Of a stretch of 64,000 bases of DNA, positions 26,592 through 34,774 are shown in pieces; the first letter of the stretch is position 1, and every line of letters begins with the position of its first letter. Position numbers and translations under genes: made by a program. Under the pieces are notes generated by a model. The model was given only the letters and a program-made list of their open reading frames with translations, had not been told where the DNA came from and searched no databases. Location of the stretch: positions 3,203 through 67,202 of the forward strand of contig NZ_AOIL01000067.1 of assembly GCF_000337595.1 (NCBI RefSeq), written 5' to 3'. The stretch is from Natrialba taiwanensis DSM 12281. GTDB lineage: Archaea; Halobacteriota; Halobacteria; Halobacteriales; Natrialbaceae.

Positions 26592-26862
26592 ACCCCGAGT
26601 GAGGAGCGAAGACTGAAAATCGACGCGGTTGCGGCGAAGCGGCTACGCACGGATCACGTTACGAACGATGTTCGAATGATGAGAAACAGTCCTTCGGAGC
26701 GTCATACTGGAACCAGCCTAGCGAAGAGTGAGGGTACCTGAGGCAGTGACCGTCCACTGACCACCGGTGACAACTGGATCTGAGTTAAAACGACTAGAGG
26801 CGGCTGATTACAACCAAAGATGACCGATAACGGTGAATTCGAATGTTGACCGTCACTGAGAG
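26592..26862. other. Intergenic region between folP and orc1/cdc6
   Basis: 270 nt. No gene is supported. It contains the folP promoter on the minus strand and the end of the orc1/cdc6 transcript. No ORB-like repeat is visible on this side. Confidence 0.4.
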
Positions 26863-28146
26863 TTATGCCCAGTGACCCACACTCGATTGCTCGTCGTCCG
26901 TATCCTGGGACTCCTCGCTCGCTCCCTCCTCCAGGGGTGCGAGTCGTGAATCACGCAACAGGACCTTCTTCACTATCGACGGATTCTCGAGCAACCGATG
27001 TTTCGCGTGCGCCCCGCGTCCGCGTCCCCGGCCCTCGCGTTCGGACTGGATCACGTTGAGGAAGTTCTGCTCCTGGAGGATCTCCTGCACGCGGCGTTCC
27101 GAGAGCACATCGAAGTCGAGTCGGTTCGCGACTTCCTTGTACTGGTTGTAGATGATCTTCGTCGGGAACTCCTTTTCCGTGCTGTTCTCGGTGAGCAGCG
27201 TCAGCGAATACAGAATCGCTTTTGCCTGCTGTGGCGAACCCTCGATGAGTTCGTTGAACCGGTCGGCTTCGGTCTTCTCTTTGGCGTCGCGGACGTGATC
27301 TGCCGTCACGCGCGTGGCGTTTTGCTTTTTTGCGATCCGACCCGCGTTTCGGAGGATGTCGATCGCCTTGCGCGCGTCCCCGTGTTCTTGCGCGGCGAGC
27401 GCTGCGGTCAGCGGAATTACATCCCCCGAGAGCACGCCGTCGTGGAACGCGTCGCGGCGCTTTTCGAGGATTTCGACCAGTTGATTCGCGTCGTACGGCG
27501 AGAAGACGAGTTCGTCGCGGGAGAGGCTCGATTTGACGCGTTCGGAGAGATGGTCGGGAAAGTCTATCTTGTTCGAGATGCCGATGATGCCGATGCTCGA
27601 ATCCGAGATGCGGCGGTTCTCGCCCGCCCGCGAGAGTTTGCGCAGGACTTCGTCGTCTTCGAGCATGTCGATCTCGTCGAGAATAACGATCGTCACGTCG
27701 GTGCACTGGTCGACGGCTTGCCAGAGGCGTTTGTAGTAGTCGCCGGTGCCCAGGCCGCGGTCGGGAATGGTGATGCCGCTCTGGTTCGAGTCGTTGACAA
27801 TCTGGGCGATCGTCTTGATGATCGACGCCTCGGTGTTCTGTTCGCCACAGTCGATGAAGGCGTACTTTACTGTCACGTCGTCGCGTCGGGCCTCCGAGAT
27901 CACGCGCTTTGTCACCGAGCGCGAGATGAGCGACTTTCCGGTGCCGGTCTTGCCGAAGATGAACAGGTGGTTTGGCTCGCTCCCGAAAATGGCCGGGTTC
28001 AGCGCGTCCGCCACCCGTTGCATCTGCTCGTCGCGGCCGACGATGCGGTCCGGGCCGGGCAGATGCGTGATTTCGAGCAATCGCTCGTCGGCAAAGACCG
28101 GATCGTCGTACCGAAAGAGCGGGTCACGATCGTCGTTGGCGGACAT
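26863..28146 (-). CDS. Orc1/Cdc6 replication initiator
   Basis: 427 residues. The AAA+ part has Walker A GKTGTGKSLIS (about residue 65), Walker B VTIVILDEIDML (about 148), sensor-1 GIIGISNKIDF and the arginine-containing lid region. The C-terminal winged helix (about 310-400) binds origin DNA. These proteins bind ORB repeats and load MCM. Haloarchaea have many orc genes, each often tied to its own adjacent origin. The 0.9 kb non-coding region upstream with four repeats supports this one being origin-linked. The tail is acidic and Ser-rich. Confidence 0.96.
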   Translation of the reverse strand: MSANDDRDPLFRYDDPVFADERLLEITHLPGPDRIVGRDEQMQRVADALNPAIFGSEPNHLFIFGKTGTGKSLISRSVTKRVISEARRDDVTVKYAFIDCGEQNTEASIIKTIAQIVNDSNQSGITIPDRGLGTGDYYKRLWQAVDQCTDVTIVILDEIDMLEDDEVLRKLSRAGENRRISDSSIGIIGISNKIDFPDHLSERVKSSLSRDELVFSPYDANQLVEILEKRRDAFHDGVLSGDVIPLTAALAAQEHGDARKAIDILRNAGRIAKKQNATRVTADHVRDAKEKTEADRFNELIEGSPQQAKAILYSLTLLTENSTEKEFPTKIIYNQYKEVANRLDFDVLSERRVQEILQEQNFLNVIQSEREGRGRGRGAHAKHRLLENPSIVKKVLLRDSRLAPLEEGASEESQDTDDEQSSVGHWA

Positions 28147-28197
28147 TGCAGTACCGGGTGTCTTCCAACTGGACTGAAATAAAGGTATGGAGATCGA

Positions 28198-28209
28198 TCG
28201 CGGATGTAA
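28198..28209 (+). repeat. Origin repeat copy 1 (TCGCGGATGTAA)
   Basis: First direct copy, 52 nt before the orc1/cdc6 start. It lacks the C tract seen before copies 2 and 3, so it may be a mini-ORB that also regulates the orc gene. Confidence 0.75.
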
Positions 28210-28347
28210 ATAAGGGCTGTTCGAGCCTCAAGCGCCACAATAGAAGCAGTACGAAGGATAGGACCGGAATAGCCGGCCTCGCGCTTCTAACGACACCCGT
28301 GAGAGCGTGGAAGCACGCACGATGACCCCACGCCCCCGACACCCCCG

Positions 28348-28359
28348 TCGCGGATGTAA
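28348..28359 (+). repeat. Origin repeat copy 2
   Basis: Direct copy preceded by ACACCCCCG, giving a longer ORB-like element from about 28341 to 28364. Confidence 0.8.
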
Positions 28360-28531
28360 ATCCACGACACAGAAGCGCGATCCGAGCGCAAAAACAGGCG
28401 CTGAGAATCCGTTTCCGGAACCGGAGTCAGTCACCTAACTGGCGGAGAATCCGTACGATTTCAGTGATAAAACTAGGAGCAGCGTTTCGACGGTGGCTGG
28501 CGCGGCTGGTACGTCGGGACACACACCCCCG

Positions 28532-28543
28532 TCGCGGATGTAA
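28532..28543 (+). repeat. Origin repeat copy 3
   Basis: Direct copy preceded by ACACACCCCCG. It faces copy 4 across about 70 nt of AT-rich DNA, the classic arrangement of an origin core. Confidence 0.8.
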
Positions 28544-28614
28544 CGCCGAGAGGGGTGGGGTGGTATTCTCGCAAGCCCTTATTTCGGAAAATATGGTGGG
28601 TTTCGAAGCGGATT

Positions 28615-28626
28615 TTACATCCGCGA
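28615..28626 (-). repeat. Origin repeat copy 4, inverted
   Basis: TTACATCCGCGA on the plus strand. On the minus strand it is preceded by ACACACCTGTT, similar to the C-tract flank of copies 2 and 3. Confidence 0.8.
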
Positions 28627-28840
28627 AACAGGTGTGTTGTCACACAGACCCTCCCCACGCAAACGGCGTTACAAACGCGAGGGTGGTGTGTCCCTGTTCC
28701 ACAACGCGACAACATGTTCGCTATCCCGCCGATTTGTGCCTTCGAACGCTTCTTGCGGACGGGAGCGTGGGTTCGATACGGGTGAAAGAGAGGAACACAA
28801 CACGAAAGCGGGAAACGAGACGGTATGAGACAATCTCTAT

Positions 28841-28891
28841 CTAGTAGATCTAGCTAGTCTAGCTAGTCTAGTTAGACTAGAACCGTTCTAG
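28841..28891. repeat. Cluster of eight CTAG sites
   Basis: CTAG occurs at 28841, 28850, 28854, 28859, 28863, 28868, 28877 and 28888, with the 9-mer TCTAGCTAG repeated. CTAG is rare in haloarchaeal DNA and elsewhere in this window occurs only about once per few kilobases. The cluster lies at the edge of the candidate origin. Confidence 0.9.
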
Positions 28892-29085
28892 ACAAGAGAA
28901 ACAGAACACAACAGCCATGAGGGAACACAACAGCCACAAGATATCCGAACAGAAGCCGCCAATACTCTCACGATGGACGACCCGACAGCAACGGCAGTCG
29001 ATCATAACGGCAACTCGACCGCACTAACGAACACGTCACTTTTGACCGCTCGCTCGATACTCTGTACACACCCACTCCAGCCGTC

Positions 29086-29871
29086 ATGACCGACACTCAC
29101 TCCTCTTCGAACGGATCCGACGCATCCACTCTGGACCACCGAACGCCGCCAGCAGTCGCCGTCGTCGACGCCAAATTCTCCGGCAACGTCGGCACCATCG
29201 CCAGGGCCATGAAGAACTTCGGATTCTCCGATCTGCTGCTCGTCGACCCACCAGAACTCGACCCCGACGGCGAGGCCTACGGCTTCGCCGGCCACGCCCG
29301 CGAGGACATCCTCCCGAACGCGACCGAACTCTCCTTCGACGAACTCGTCTCGTCCTACCACACCATCGGCTGTACCGCCGTCACCAACGAAGACGACCGC
29401 AGCCATATTCGATTTCCGTTCTCGACGCCCGCTGAACTCGCCGACCGGCTCCCGACCGTCGACGCGCCGACCGCGCTCGTTTTCGGGCGCGAACGCGTTG
29501 GCCTGACCAACGACGAACTCGCTCGAATCGACGAGATTTGTTCGATTCCAGCGAACGAGGAGTACCCCGTCCTCAACCTCGGCCAGGCCGCGACGGTCAC
29601 GCTCTACGAGCTCCGATCGCTCGCGCTCGAGGCGGACGAGACGCAACTCCCCGATGTCGACCGAGTTCGTGCGTCCGAACAGACGATCGATCGGGTCTAC
29701 GACCAGTGGAGCGAATTACTCGAAACGATCAACCACCCGCCCGAAAAGCGCGAGAAGACGATGCGGATGCTCCGTCGCATCTACGGTCGCGCCGACCTCA
29801 CGGAGCGCGAGGCGAACTCGCTCCTCGGTCTGGTTCGTCGGGCGGCGGAGCGACCGGCGGAACAGGACTGA
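29086..29871 (+). CDS. SpoU-family RNA 2'-O-methyltransferase, TrmJ-like
   Basis: 261 residues. After about 20 acidic residues the SPOUT fold begins with VAVVDAKFSGNVGTIARAMKNFG (motif 1). It continues with ALVFGRERVGLTNDEL (motif 2, about 130) and SIPANEEYPVLNLGQAATVTLYE (motif 3, about 150), which form the knotted SAM site. Length and the C-terminal helical region match TrmJ, which 2'-O-methylates nucleotide 32 in tRNA. Specificity in haloarchaea is by homology only. The gene lies next to the candidate origin and is read away from it. Confidence 0.9.
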   Translation: MTDTHSSSNGSDASTLDHRTPPAVAVVDAKFSGNVGTIARAMKNFGFSDLLLVDPPELDPDGEAYGFAGHAREDILPNATELSFDELVSSYHTIGCTAVTNEDDRSHIRFPFSTPAELADRLPTVDAPTALVFGRERVGLTNDELARIDEICSIPANEEYPVLNLGQAATVTLYELRSLALEADETQLPDVDRVRASEQTIDRVYDQWSELLETINHPPEKREKTMRMLRRIYGRADLTEREANSLLGLVRRAAERPAEQD

Positions 29872-30038
29872 AGGCGAACCGATCACTATTCGTTCAGTAC
29901 TGTGAACGTAATACGGAGCGGCCGAGTACCCGAGTAGCGGCGTTCGACCCTTCCAACCCGATACGTCACCGCAAGCGATACGAGGATAACGAGTGCCCCG
30001 TCAGTAACCAGATCTACGGACGACGCGCGACGACGAGC
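29872..30038. other. Convergent gap with an inverted repeat
   Basis: Between the trmJ-like and gatE stop codons. CGTTCA-GTACTG-TGAACG near 29890-29907 is an inverted repeat with six-base arms that could mark transcript ends on both strands. Nothing else is seen. Confidence 0.35.
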
Positions 30039-31943
30039 TCACGCTCGCTTTTGAATCTCCTCGCGGAGCAACTGACTCACGAGGTCGCCGTCTGCCTTCC
30101 CGCGAAGCGCACCCATGCACTCGCCCATGAGCCCGGAGAACGCCTGCATTCCCTCCGCTTCGACCTGTTCTTCGTTTCGTTCGACGACTTCGACGACGGC
30201 CTCGCGAACCGCCGCCTCGTCGGCCCCGCCCAGTCCTGCTTCCTCGGCGGCCTCCTCGGCGGTCCGATCGGGCTCCGCCGCCAGCGCGGTCAATAGATCC
30301 GGCACTCCCTCGTTCGGCAGGTCGCCGCTCTCGACCATCTCGAGGACCGACACGATGTGGGTCTCCGTGAGGTTCTCGACGGGCACGCCGTCGCGCCGGA
30401 GTTCAGTGAGCGTCGATTCGAGCGTCGTCGCGGCAAGCGTGGGATCGACGCCGTCGCCGTCACCGCCGGCGACTACCTCCTCGAACAGCGGCATGTGCTT
30501 GCCGTAGGCGACCTGCTCGGCCAGTCCCTCGCTCAGACTGAACTCGTCCTGGTAGCGCTCGACCTTCTCGGTCAGGAGTTCGGGTTCGGGGACCTCGCTT
30601 GGGTCCGGTTCGACCGGCGGCACGTCCGTTTCGGGGTACATCCGCGCCGCACCGGGAAGCGGGCGCAGATAGCGGGTCGTGCCGTCGTCGTTCGCGCCGC
30701 GGGTTTCCTCGGGAACGCCCTCGAGCGCGGCCCCCGCGCGTTCGGCGGCGGCCTGGATCGCCGCCTCGGCCACGTCGGTATCGGCGGCGACGATAGCGAC
30801 GGCGTCCTCGGGTCCTGCGCCGACCGCGTCGCGCAGCGCCGCGACCTCGTCGTCGGTCACGCCGTAGGCCGGGAGTTCGTCGGTGTGGAAGATGCCGCCC
30901 GCGCCATGGCGCTTGGCGTGATCTGAGAGTTCGGTGCCGAGTCGCCGGTCAGGGGCGATCTCTCGGCCGACGAGTTCGTCGAAGCCGTAGAGGGGGACGC
31001 CCACGACCGACCCGCCGTCGTCGAGCGCGCCGGCGATGACGCCGCTGTCGGTGTCCTCGAAGACGGCGGTCACGTCCTGCACCTCGCCCACGGACGCTTC
31101 CCGGGCTTCGAGTTCGTCGCGGATGGCGACGAGTTCGACCTGGCGGGCGGCCTCGGTGCGGACGATGTCGTCGATGTCGTCGAGACTCTGGACGCCTTTA
31201 ATTTCGACGCGTGCACCCTCCGCAATGGAGACGTTGACGTCCTGGCGGATCGTTCCGAGGCCGCGCTTGACCTTGCCCGTCGAGCGCAGGAGCATCCCGA
31301 TGCGCTCTGCGGCTTCGAGCGCCTGTTCGGGCGTCGAGATGTCCGGTCGCGTGCCGATTTCGACCAGCGGGATGCCGAGCCGATCCAGACTGTAGCGCAC
31401 GCCGTCGTCGGTCTCTTCGACGCGCTGGGCGCTTTCTTCTTCCAACATGAGATCCTCGATGCCGACCGCGCCCTCGCTGGTCTCGATCTCGCCGTCGGTC
31501 GCCATAAGCGTCGAGCGCTGGAAGCCAGAGGTGTTCGAGCCGTCGACGACGATCTTGCGCATGACGTGGGCCTGGTCGACCGGCGACATGTCCATCAACT
31601 GAGCGATCTCGAGGACGGCCTCGAGCGCCTCCGAATCCAGTTCGTGAGGCGGCTCGTCGTCCTCCTCGACGAGACAGGTCGAATCGTACGCGAGATAGCT
31701 GAACTCGCGGTCGACGCGGCTCTCTTCGAGGGCGGCCTCGTCGATCTCGCCGAGTTCGCTCCGGGTCGGGTGGAGGTAGCGCGTGAACGCCCGCGCTGCC
31801 TCCTCGGGTTCGCGAAGGGCAGTCGGACACTGACAGAACAGTTTCGTCGCCGTATCGAGTTGCTGGTGGATTTCCAGCCCGGCGACGAGGCCGAGTTCGT
31901 CGTAATCGTACTCGGACTCGGTCTCGCGTTCGCGTGTAGTCAT
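30039..31943 (-). CDS. gatE: Glutamyl-tRNA(Gln) amidotransferase subunit E
   Basis: 634 residues, the normal GatE size. GatDE is the archaeal enzyme that converts Glu-tRNA(Gln) to Gln-tRNA(Gln). Visible parts are the cradle domain start (LVAGLEIHQQLDTATKLFCQCPT), the conserved RKIVVDGSNTSGFQRSTL and GTIRQDVNVSI, and an AspRS-like insert (about 280-410). The helical and YqeY-like tail (about 460-634) binds tRNA (SGLMGECMGALRGKADGDLV). The partner gatD is not in this window. The N-terminal acidic run is a halophile addition. Start at 31943 is the only plausible one. Confidence 0.96.
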   Translation of the reverse strand: MTTRERETESEYDYDELGLVAGLEIHQQLDTATKLFCQCPTALREPEEAARAFTRYLHPTRSELGEIDEAALEESRVDREFSYLAYDSTCLVEEDDEPPHELDSEALEAVLEIAQLMDMSPVDQAHVMRKIVVDGSNTSGFQRSTLMATDGEIETSEGAVGIEDLMLEEESAQRVEETDDGVRYSLDRLGIPLVEIGTRPDISTPEQALEAAERIGMLLRSTGKVKRGLGTIRQDVNVSIAEGARVEIKGVQSLDDIDDIVRTEAARQVELVAIRDELEAREASVGEVQDVTAVFEDTDSGVIAGALDDGGSVVGVPLYGFDELVGREIAPDRRLGTELSDHAKRHGAGGIFHTDELPAYGVTDDEVAALRDAVGAGPEDAVAIVAADTDVAEAAIQAAAERAGAALEGVPEETRGANDDGTTRYLRPLPGAARMYPETDVPPVEPDPSEVPEPELLTEKVERYQDEFSLSEGLAEQVAYGKHMPLFEEVVAGGDGDGVDPTLAATTLESTLTELRRDGVPVENLTETHIVSVLEMVESGDLPNEGVPDLLTALAAEPDRTAEEAAEEAGLGGADEAAVREAVVEVVERNEEQVEAEGMQAFSGLMGECMGALRGKADGDLVSQLLREEIQKRA

Positions 31944-32000
31944 TGCGCGGTAGTCGGTGACGGAGGGGTAAAAAACCGTCCAGTTGCGGTCTGGTCGCGT

Positions 32001-33620
32001 CTAGTCGTCCGACGACTCGCGCGGCGGCGTTGGGCCGTCCGCCGCGTCGTCCGCAGGGGCCGTTCCGTCGTCCGGCATCGTCGCATCCGCGGGCCGTCCA
32101 GCGTCCCGGGGCCGTTCGGTGCGTTCCGTCTCCGAAAGCGCGGTTGCGACGCCCTCGAGCACGCTCTCGGGTGGCACCTCGACCCCGCGCTTCCGGCAGG
32201 CCTCGTACCGCGTTCGCGCCGCCTCGCTCGTCCCCGCCTCGCTCGTCGTCCCCTCTCCGCCCGTACTCGCCCCGCTTCGATCGGCGAACTGCTGCGTGTC
32301 CACGACGACGGGCTGCTCGACGGACGCGACGAGTTCGAGAACGCGCCCGGTTTCGCCGCCCAGTGCGGGATCCGCGAGGACCGTCGCGTCGGCGGCGTCG
32401 ATGCACGCGTCGAGTTCATCCCGAGCGTCGGCGGAAAGCGGCGCGAAGGGATCGACGCGGATCGTCTCGACGCCCGCTGAACTCGACTCGCCGGTGAGTC
32501 GCCGAGCGGCTTCCTCCGCGGCATCGCCGGGTGTGACGGGGCCGATGGAGAGATCGAGTTCGGCGGCGGCGAGTCGAGAGAGGACGCCGGCAGCGGCCGT
32601 GCCGGTGCCGATAAGGTGGATGCGAGCGGGCGTCGAGCGGGGGTTGTCGGTATCCTCGTTATCGTAACTCCCGTCCTCGACGTCCGTGGCGATCGAGTCT
32701 CGCACAGTAGCGTCGGGAAGCGCCGTCACCGTTTCCGTCCCCGTGATCGGGTTCGTCGTCACCGTCGCCGTCGCGTCGAAGGCCTCGGCGAGGGCGTCGG
32801 TCGTGAGCACGTTCGAGGGCGCGCCAACGTCGTGTACCGCGCCGTCCGCCAGCAACACGAGGCGGTCGCAGTACCGCGCTGCGAGATCCAGGTCGTGGAT
32901 CGCCGCGACGGCCGTCCTCCCCGAACCGACGAGTTCGCGGACGAGTTCGAGCGTTTCGACCTGGTGGTTCACGTCGAGGCTGGCCGTGGGTTCGTCGAGC
33001 AACAACGTGGGCGTCTCCTGGGCGATGGCGCGCGCGAGGACGACGCGCTGGCGCTGGCCGCCGCTGATCTCGTCGATCGGCCTGTCCGCCAGTTTCGCCG
33101 TCCGCGTCCGCTCGAGCGCTCGTTCGACCGCGGCGCGGTCCGCGGGCGTCGGCGACGAAAACCGGGAGCGATGTGGGTGTCGCCCCATTTCGACCACGTC
33201 TCGAACCGGAAACGAAAACGACAGCGAGGTGTCCTGCGGGACGACCGCGACGAGCCGACTGGACGCCCGGGAAGAGACGCTGTGAACGTCGACTTCGTCC
33301 ACGGCGACCGTTCCCGCGTCGGGTTCGAGCGCCCCGCTGATCGCTCGCAGGAGCGTCGTCTTGCCGGCTCCGTTCGGCCCGACGACGCCGACGAACTCGC
33401 CCGGCTCGATCGAGAGGGAGACGTTCCTGAGCACGGGCACGTCGCCGAACGACAGCGAGAGACCGTCGACGGTAATCGACGCCGGTTCGAGTGCTGCTGT
33501 CGCCATCTCTGTCTCCGCTGCCGTCGCTGACTCTGTCTCCGTCTCTGTCGCCGACTCTACTGCGTTCTCGCGTGCGCGCTCACCCGCGTCGGCGTCGTTC
33601 GGCGTCGGCGATTCGGTCAC
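32001..33620 (-). CDS. btuD: Cobalamin/heme-type ABC transporter ATPase with C-terminal extension
   Basis: 539 residues. The ATPase domain spans about 47-290, with Walker A GPNGAGKTT, signature SGGQRQRVVLARAI, Walker B LLLDEPTASLD and switch His in AIHDLDLAA. About 45 Thr/Glu/Ser/Ala-rich residues precede it. A Met at residue 39 (33506) is an alternative start. From about 330 to the end is an extra domain beginning ARIHLIGTGTAAAGVLSRL, with DATVLADPALGG later, resembling a Rossmann-like module. Its role is unknown. Its start overlaps the btuC stop by 4 nt. The set probably imports cobalamin or another corrinoid. Confidence 0.88.
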   Translation of the reverse strand: MTESPTPNDADAGERARENAVESATETETESATAAETEMATAALEPASITVDGLSLSFGDVPVLRNVSLSIEPGEFVGVVGPNGAGKTTLLRAISGALEPDAGTVAVDEVDVHSVSSRASSRLVAVVPQDTSLSFSFPVRDVVEMGRHPHRSRFSSPTPADRAAVERALERTRTAKLADRPIDEISGGQRQRVVLARAIAQETPTLLLDEPTASLDVNHQVETLELVRELVGSGRTAVAAIHDLDLAARYCDRLVLLADGAVHDVGAPSNVLTTDALAEAFDATATVTTNPITGTETVTALPDATVRDSIATDVEDGSYDNEDTDNPRSTPARIHLIGTGTAAAGVLSRLAAAELDLSIGPVTPGDAAEEAARRLTGESSSAGVETIRVDPFAPLSADARDELDACIDAADATVLADPALGGETGRVLELVASVEQPVVVDTQQFADRSGASTGGEGTTSEAGTSEAARTRYEACRKRGVEVPPESVLEGVATALSETERTERPRDAGRPADATMPDDGTAPADDAADGPTPPRESSDD

Positions 33621-34714
33621 AGCGAGTGCACCTCCCGGCGAACGAGCAAGAAGAGGAAAAACGGCGCGCCGACGAACGCGGTGACGATGCCGACGGGGAC
33701 CTCGGCCGGGCCGATGCGAGCGATCGTGTCCGTTGCAACGAGGAACGACGCCCCGGCGAGCGCGCTCGTCGGGAGCAAAATCCGGTGATCCGGACCGACG
33801 ATCAGCCGCATGATGTGGGGAACGACGAGGCCGACGAAGCCGATGACGCCGGCGACCGCGACGCCCGCCGCGGTGATGACACTCGAGAGCGCGAGCAGGA
33901 GGAGCTTGGTCCGTTCCACGTCCACGCCGAGGTGGTGGGCGTCCTCCTCGCCGAGCAAGAGCACGTTTAACTCGCGGGCGTAGGCCCCGAGAACGAAGAC
34001 GCCGAGCAGCGCCACCGGCAGCGCGAAGCGAACGTCGCCCCAGGTGGTGTTGCTCAGGTGGCCCATCATCCAGACGACGGCCCGTCGTAAGTCGTCGCCG
34101 CTGTGGACCAGCATGTACGAGATCAGCGCGCCCAGAAAGGCCTGAATCGCGACGCCGGCCAAAAGCAGCGTCGCGACCGGCGTTCGCCCACCCTCGGTTG
34201 CAATCCCGTAGACGAGAAACGCGGTCCCGAGCGCGCCGACGAACGCCGAGAGGTGAACGCTCGAAAACGGCGCGAGCACGGGAAACGCGATCGCGGCGAC
34301 GGCTCCCGCCGCAGCCCCCGAGGAGACGCCGATGATCGAGGGGTCCGCGAGCGGATTCCGGAAGAACCCCTGCATGACCGTCCCCGCGGCGGCCAGCGAG
34401 AAGCCGACCGTCGCGGCCAGCGCGATCCGTGGGAGCCGAATCGTCTCGACGATCAACTGGTGTGAGCCCGCCACCTCGAAATCGAAGACGCCGGTGAACT
34501 CGAGCGTTGGTACCGTCGTTGAGAAACCGAGCACCGGAACGCTGGTGGTACTCGTCGACACCCCGGTAGGAACGGCGATCGCGTTGAGCGCGGCCATCGC
34601 GACCGTTACCGGATCGATCCTGACCGGGCCGAGCGCGGCGCTACCGAGTGCGACGACGACGAGCAAAACCGTCAACCCCGCCGACCACGACGCCGTCCGG
34701 CCCGGTCGGTACAT
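33617..34714 (-). CDS. btuC: BtuC-type ABC transporter permease
   Basis: 365 residues with about ten membrane helices, of the FecCD/BtuC family. Landmarks are RLPRIALAATVGFSLAAAGTVMQGFFRNPLADPSIIGVSSGAA (about 90-130) and the C-terminal GFVGLVVPHIMRLIVGPDHR that holds the coupling helix for the ATPase. It is the first gene of the leftward btuCD pair and overlaps btuD in ATGA. Divergent btuF lies 60 nt away. The ATG at 34714 is 30 nt from a shared TATA element, fitting a leaderless message. Substrate could also be a siderophore or heme. Confidence 0.9.
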   Translation of the reverse strand: MYRPGRTASWSAGLTVLLVVVALGSAALGPVRIDPVTVAMAALNAIAVPTGVSTSTTSVPVLGFSTTVPTLEFTGVFDFEVAGSHQLIVETIRLPRIALAATVGFSLAAAGTVMQGFFRNPLADPSIIGVSSGAAAGAVAAIAFPVLAPFSSVHLSAFVGALGTAFLVYGIATEGGRTPVATLLLAGVAIQAFLGALISYMLVHSGDDLRRAVVWMMGHLSNTTWGDVRFALPVALLGVFVLGAYARELNVLLLGEEDAHHLGVDVERTKLLLLALSSVITAAGVAVAGVIGFVGLVVPHIMRLIVGPDHRILLPTSALAGASFLVATDTIARIGPAEVPVGIVTAFVGAPFFLFLLVRREVHSL

Positions 34715-34740
34715 ACGCTACAACCACGATTGCTTTAGCC

Positions 34741-34749
34741 AAATATTTG
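34741..34749. promoter_or_regulatory. Shared palindromic TATA element between btuC and btuF
   Basis: AAATATTTG sits with its centre about 30 nt from both the btuF ATG (34775) and the btuC ATG (34714). AAATATTT is self-complementary, so one element could serve both directions with leaderless transcripts. Confidence 0.55.
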
Positions 34750-34774
34750 TTGAAGTACGCCCCATCACGGTGCA

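Larger units (their letters stand above)
28147..29085. other. Candidate replication origin region
   Basis: About 940 nt of non-coding, relatively AT-rich DNA immediately upstream of orc1/cdc6. It has four copies of the 12-mer TCGCGGATGTAA (three direct, one inverted), two of them preceded by ACACCCCCG-like C tracts. It also has an AT-rich tract near 28570-28620, a dense CTAG cluster at 28841-28891 and a 14-bp direct repeat GAACACAACAGCCA at 28904 and 28923. Haloarchaeal origins typically pair an orc gene with inverted ORB elements around an AT-rich unwinding zone, and this fits. Frames of 60-126 codons in this stretch have non-halophile composition and are rejected. Confidence 0.8.

Noticed and set aside
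28464-28844. Frames of 60-126 codons in the candidate origin
   Set aside because: Their products are rich in Cys, Arg and Thr and lack the acidic halophile composition, and they overlap the repeat elements on both strands.
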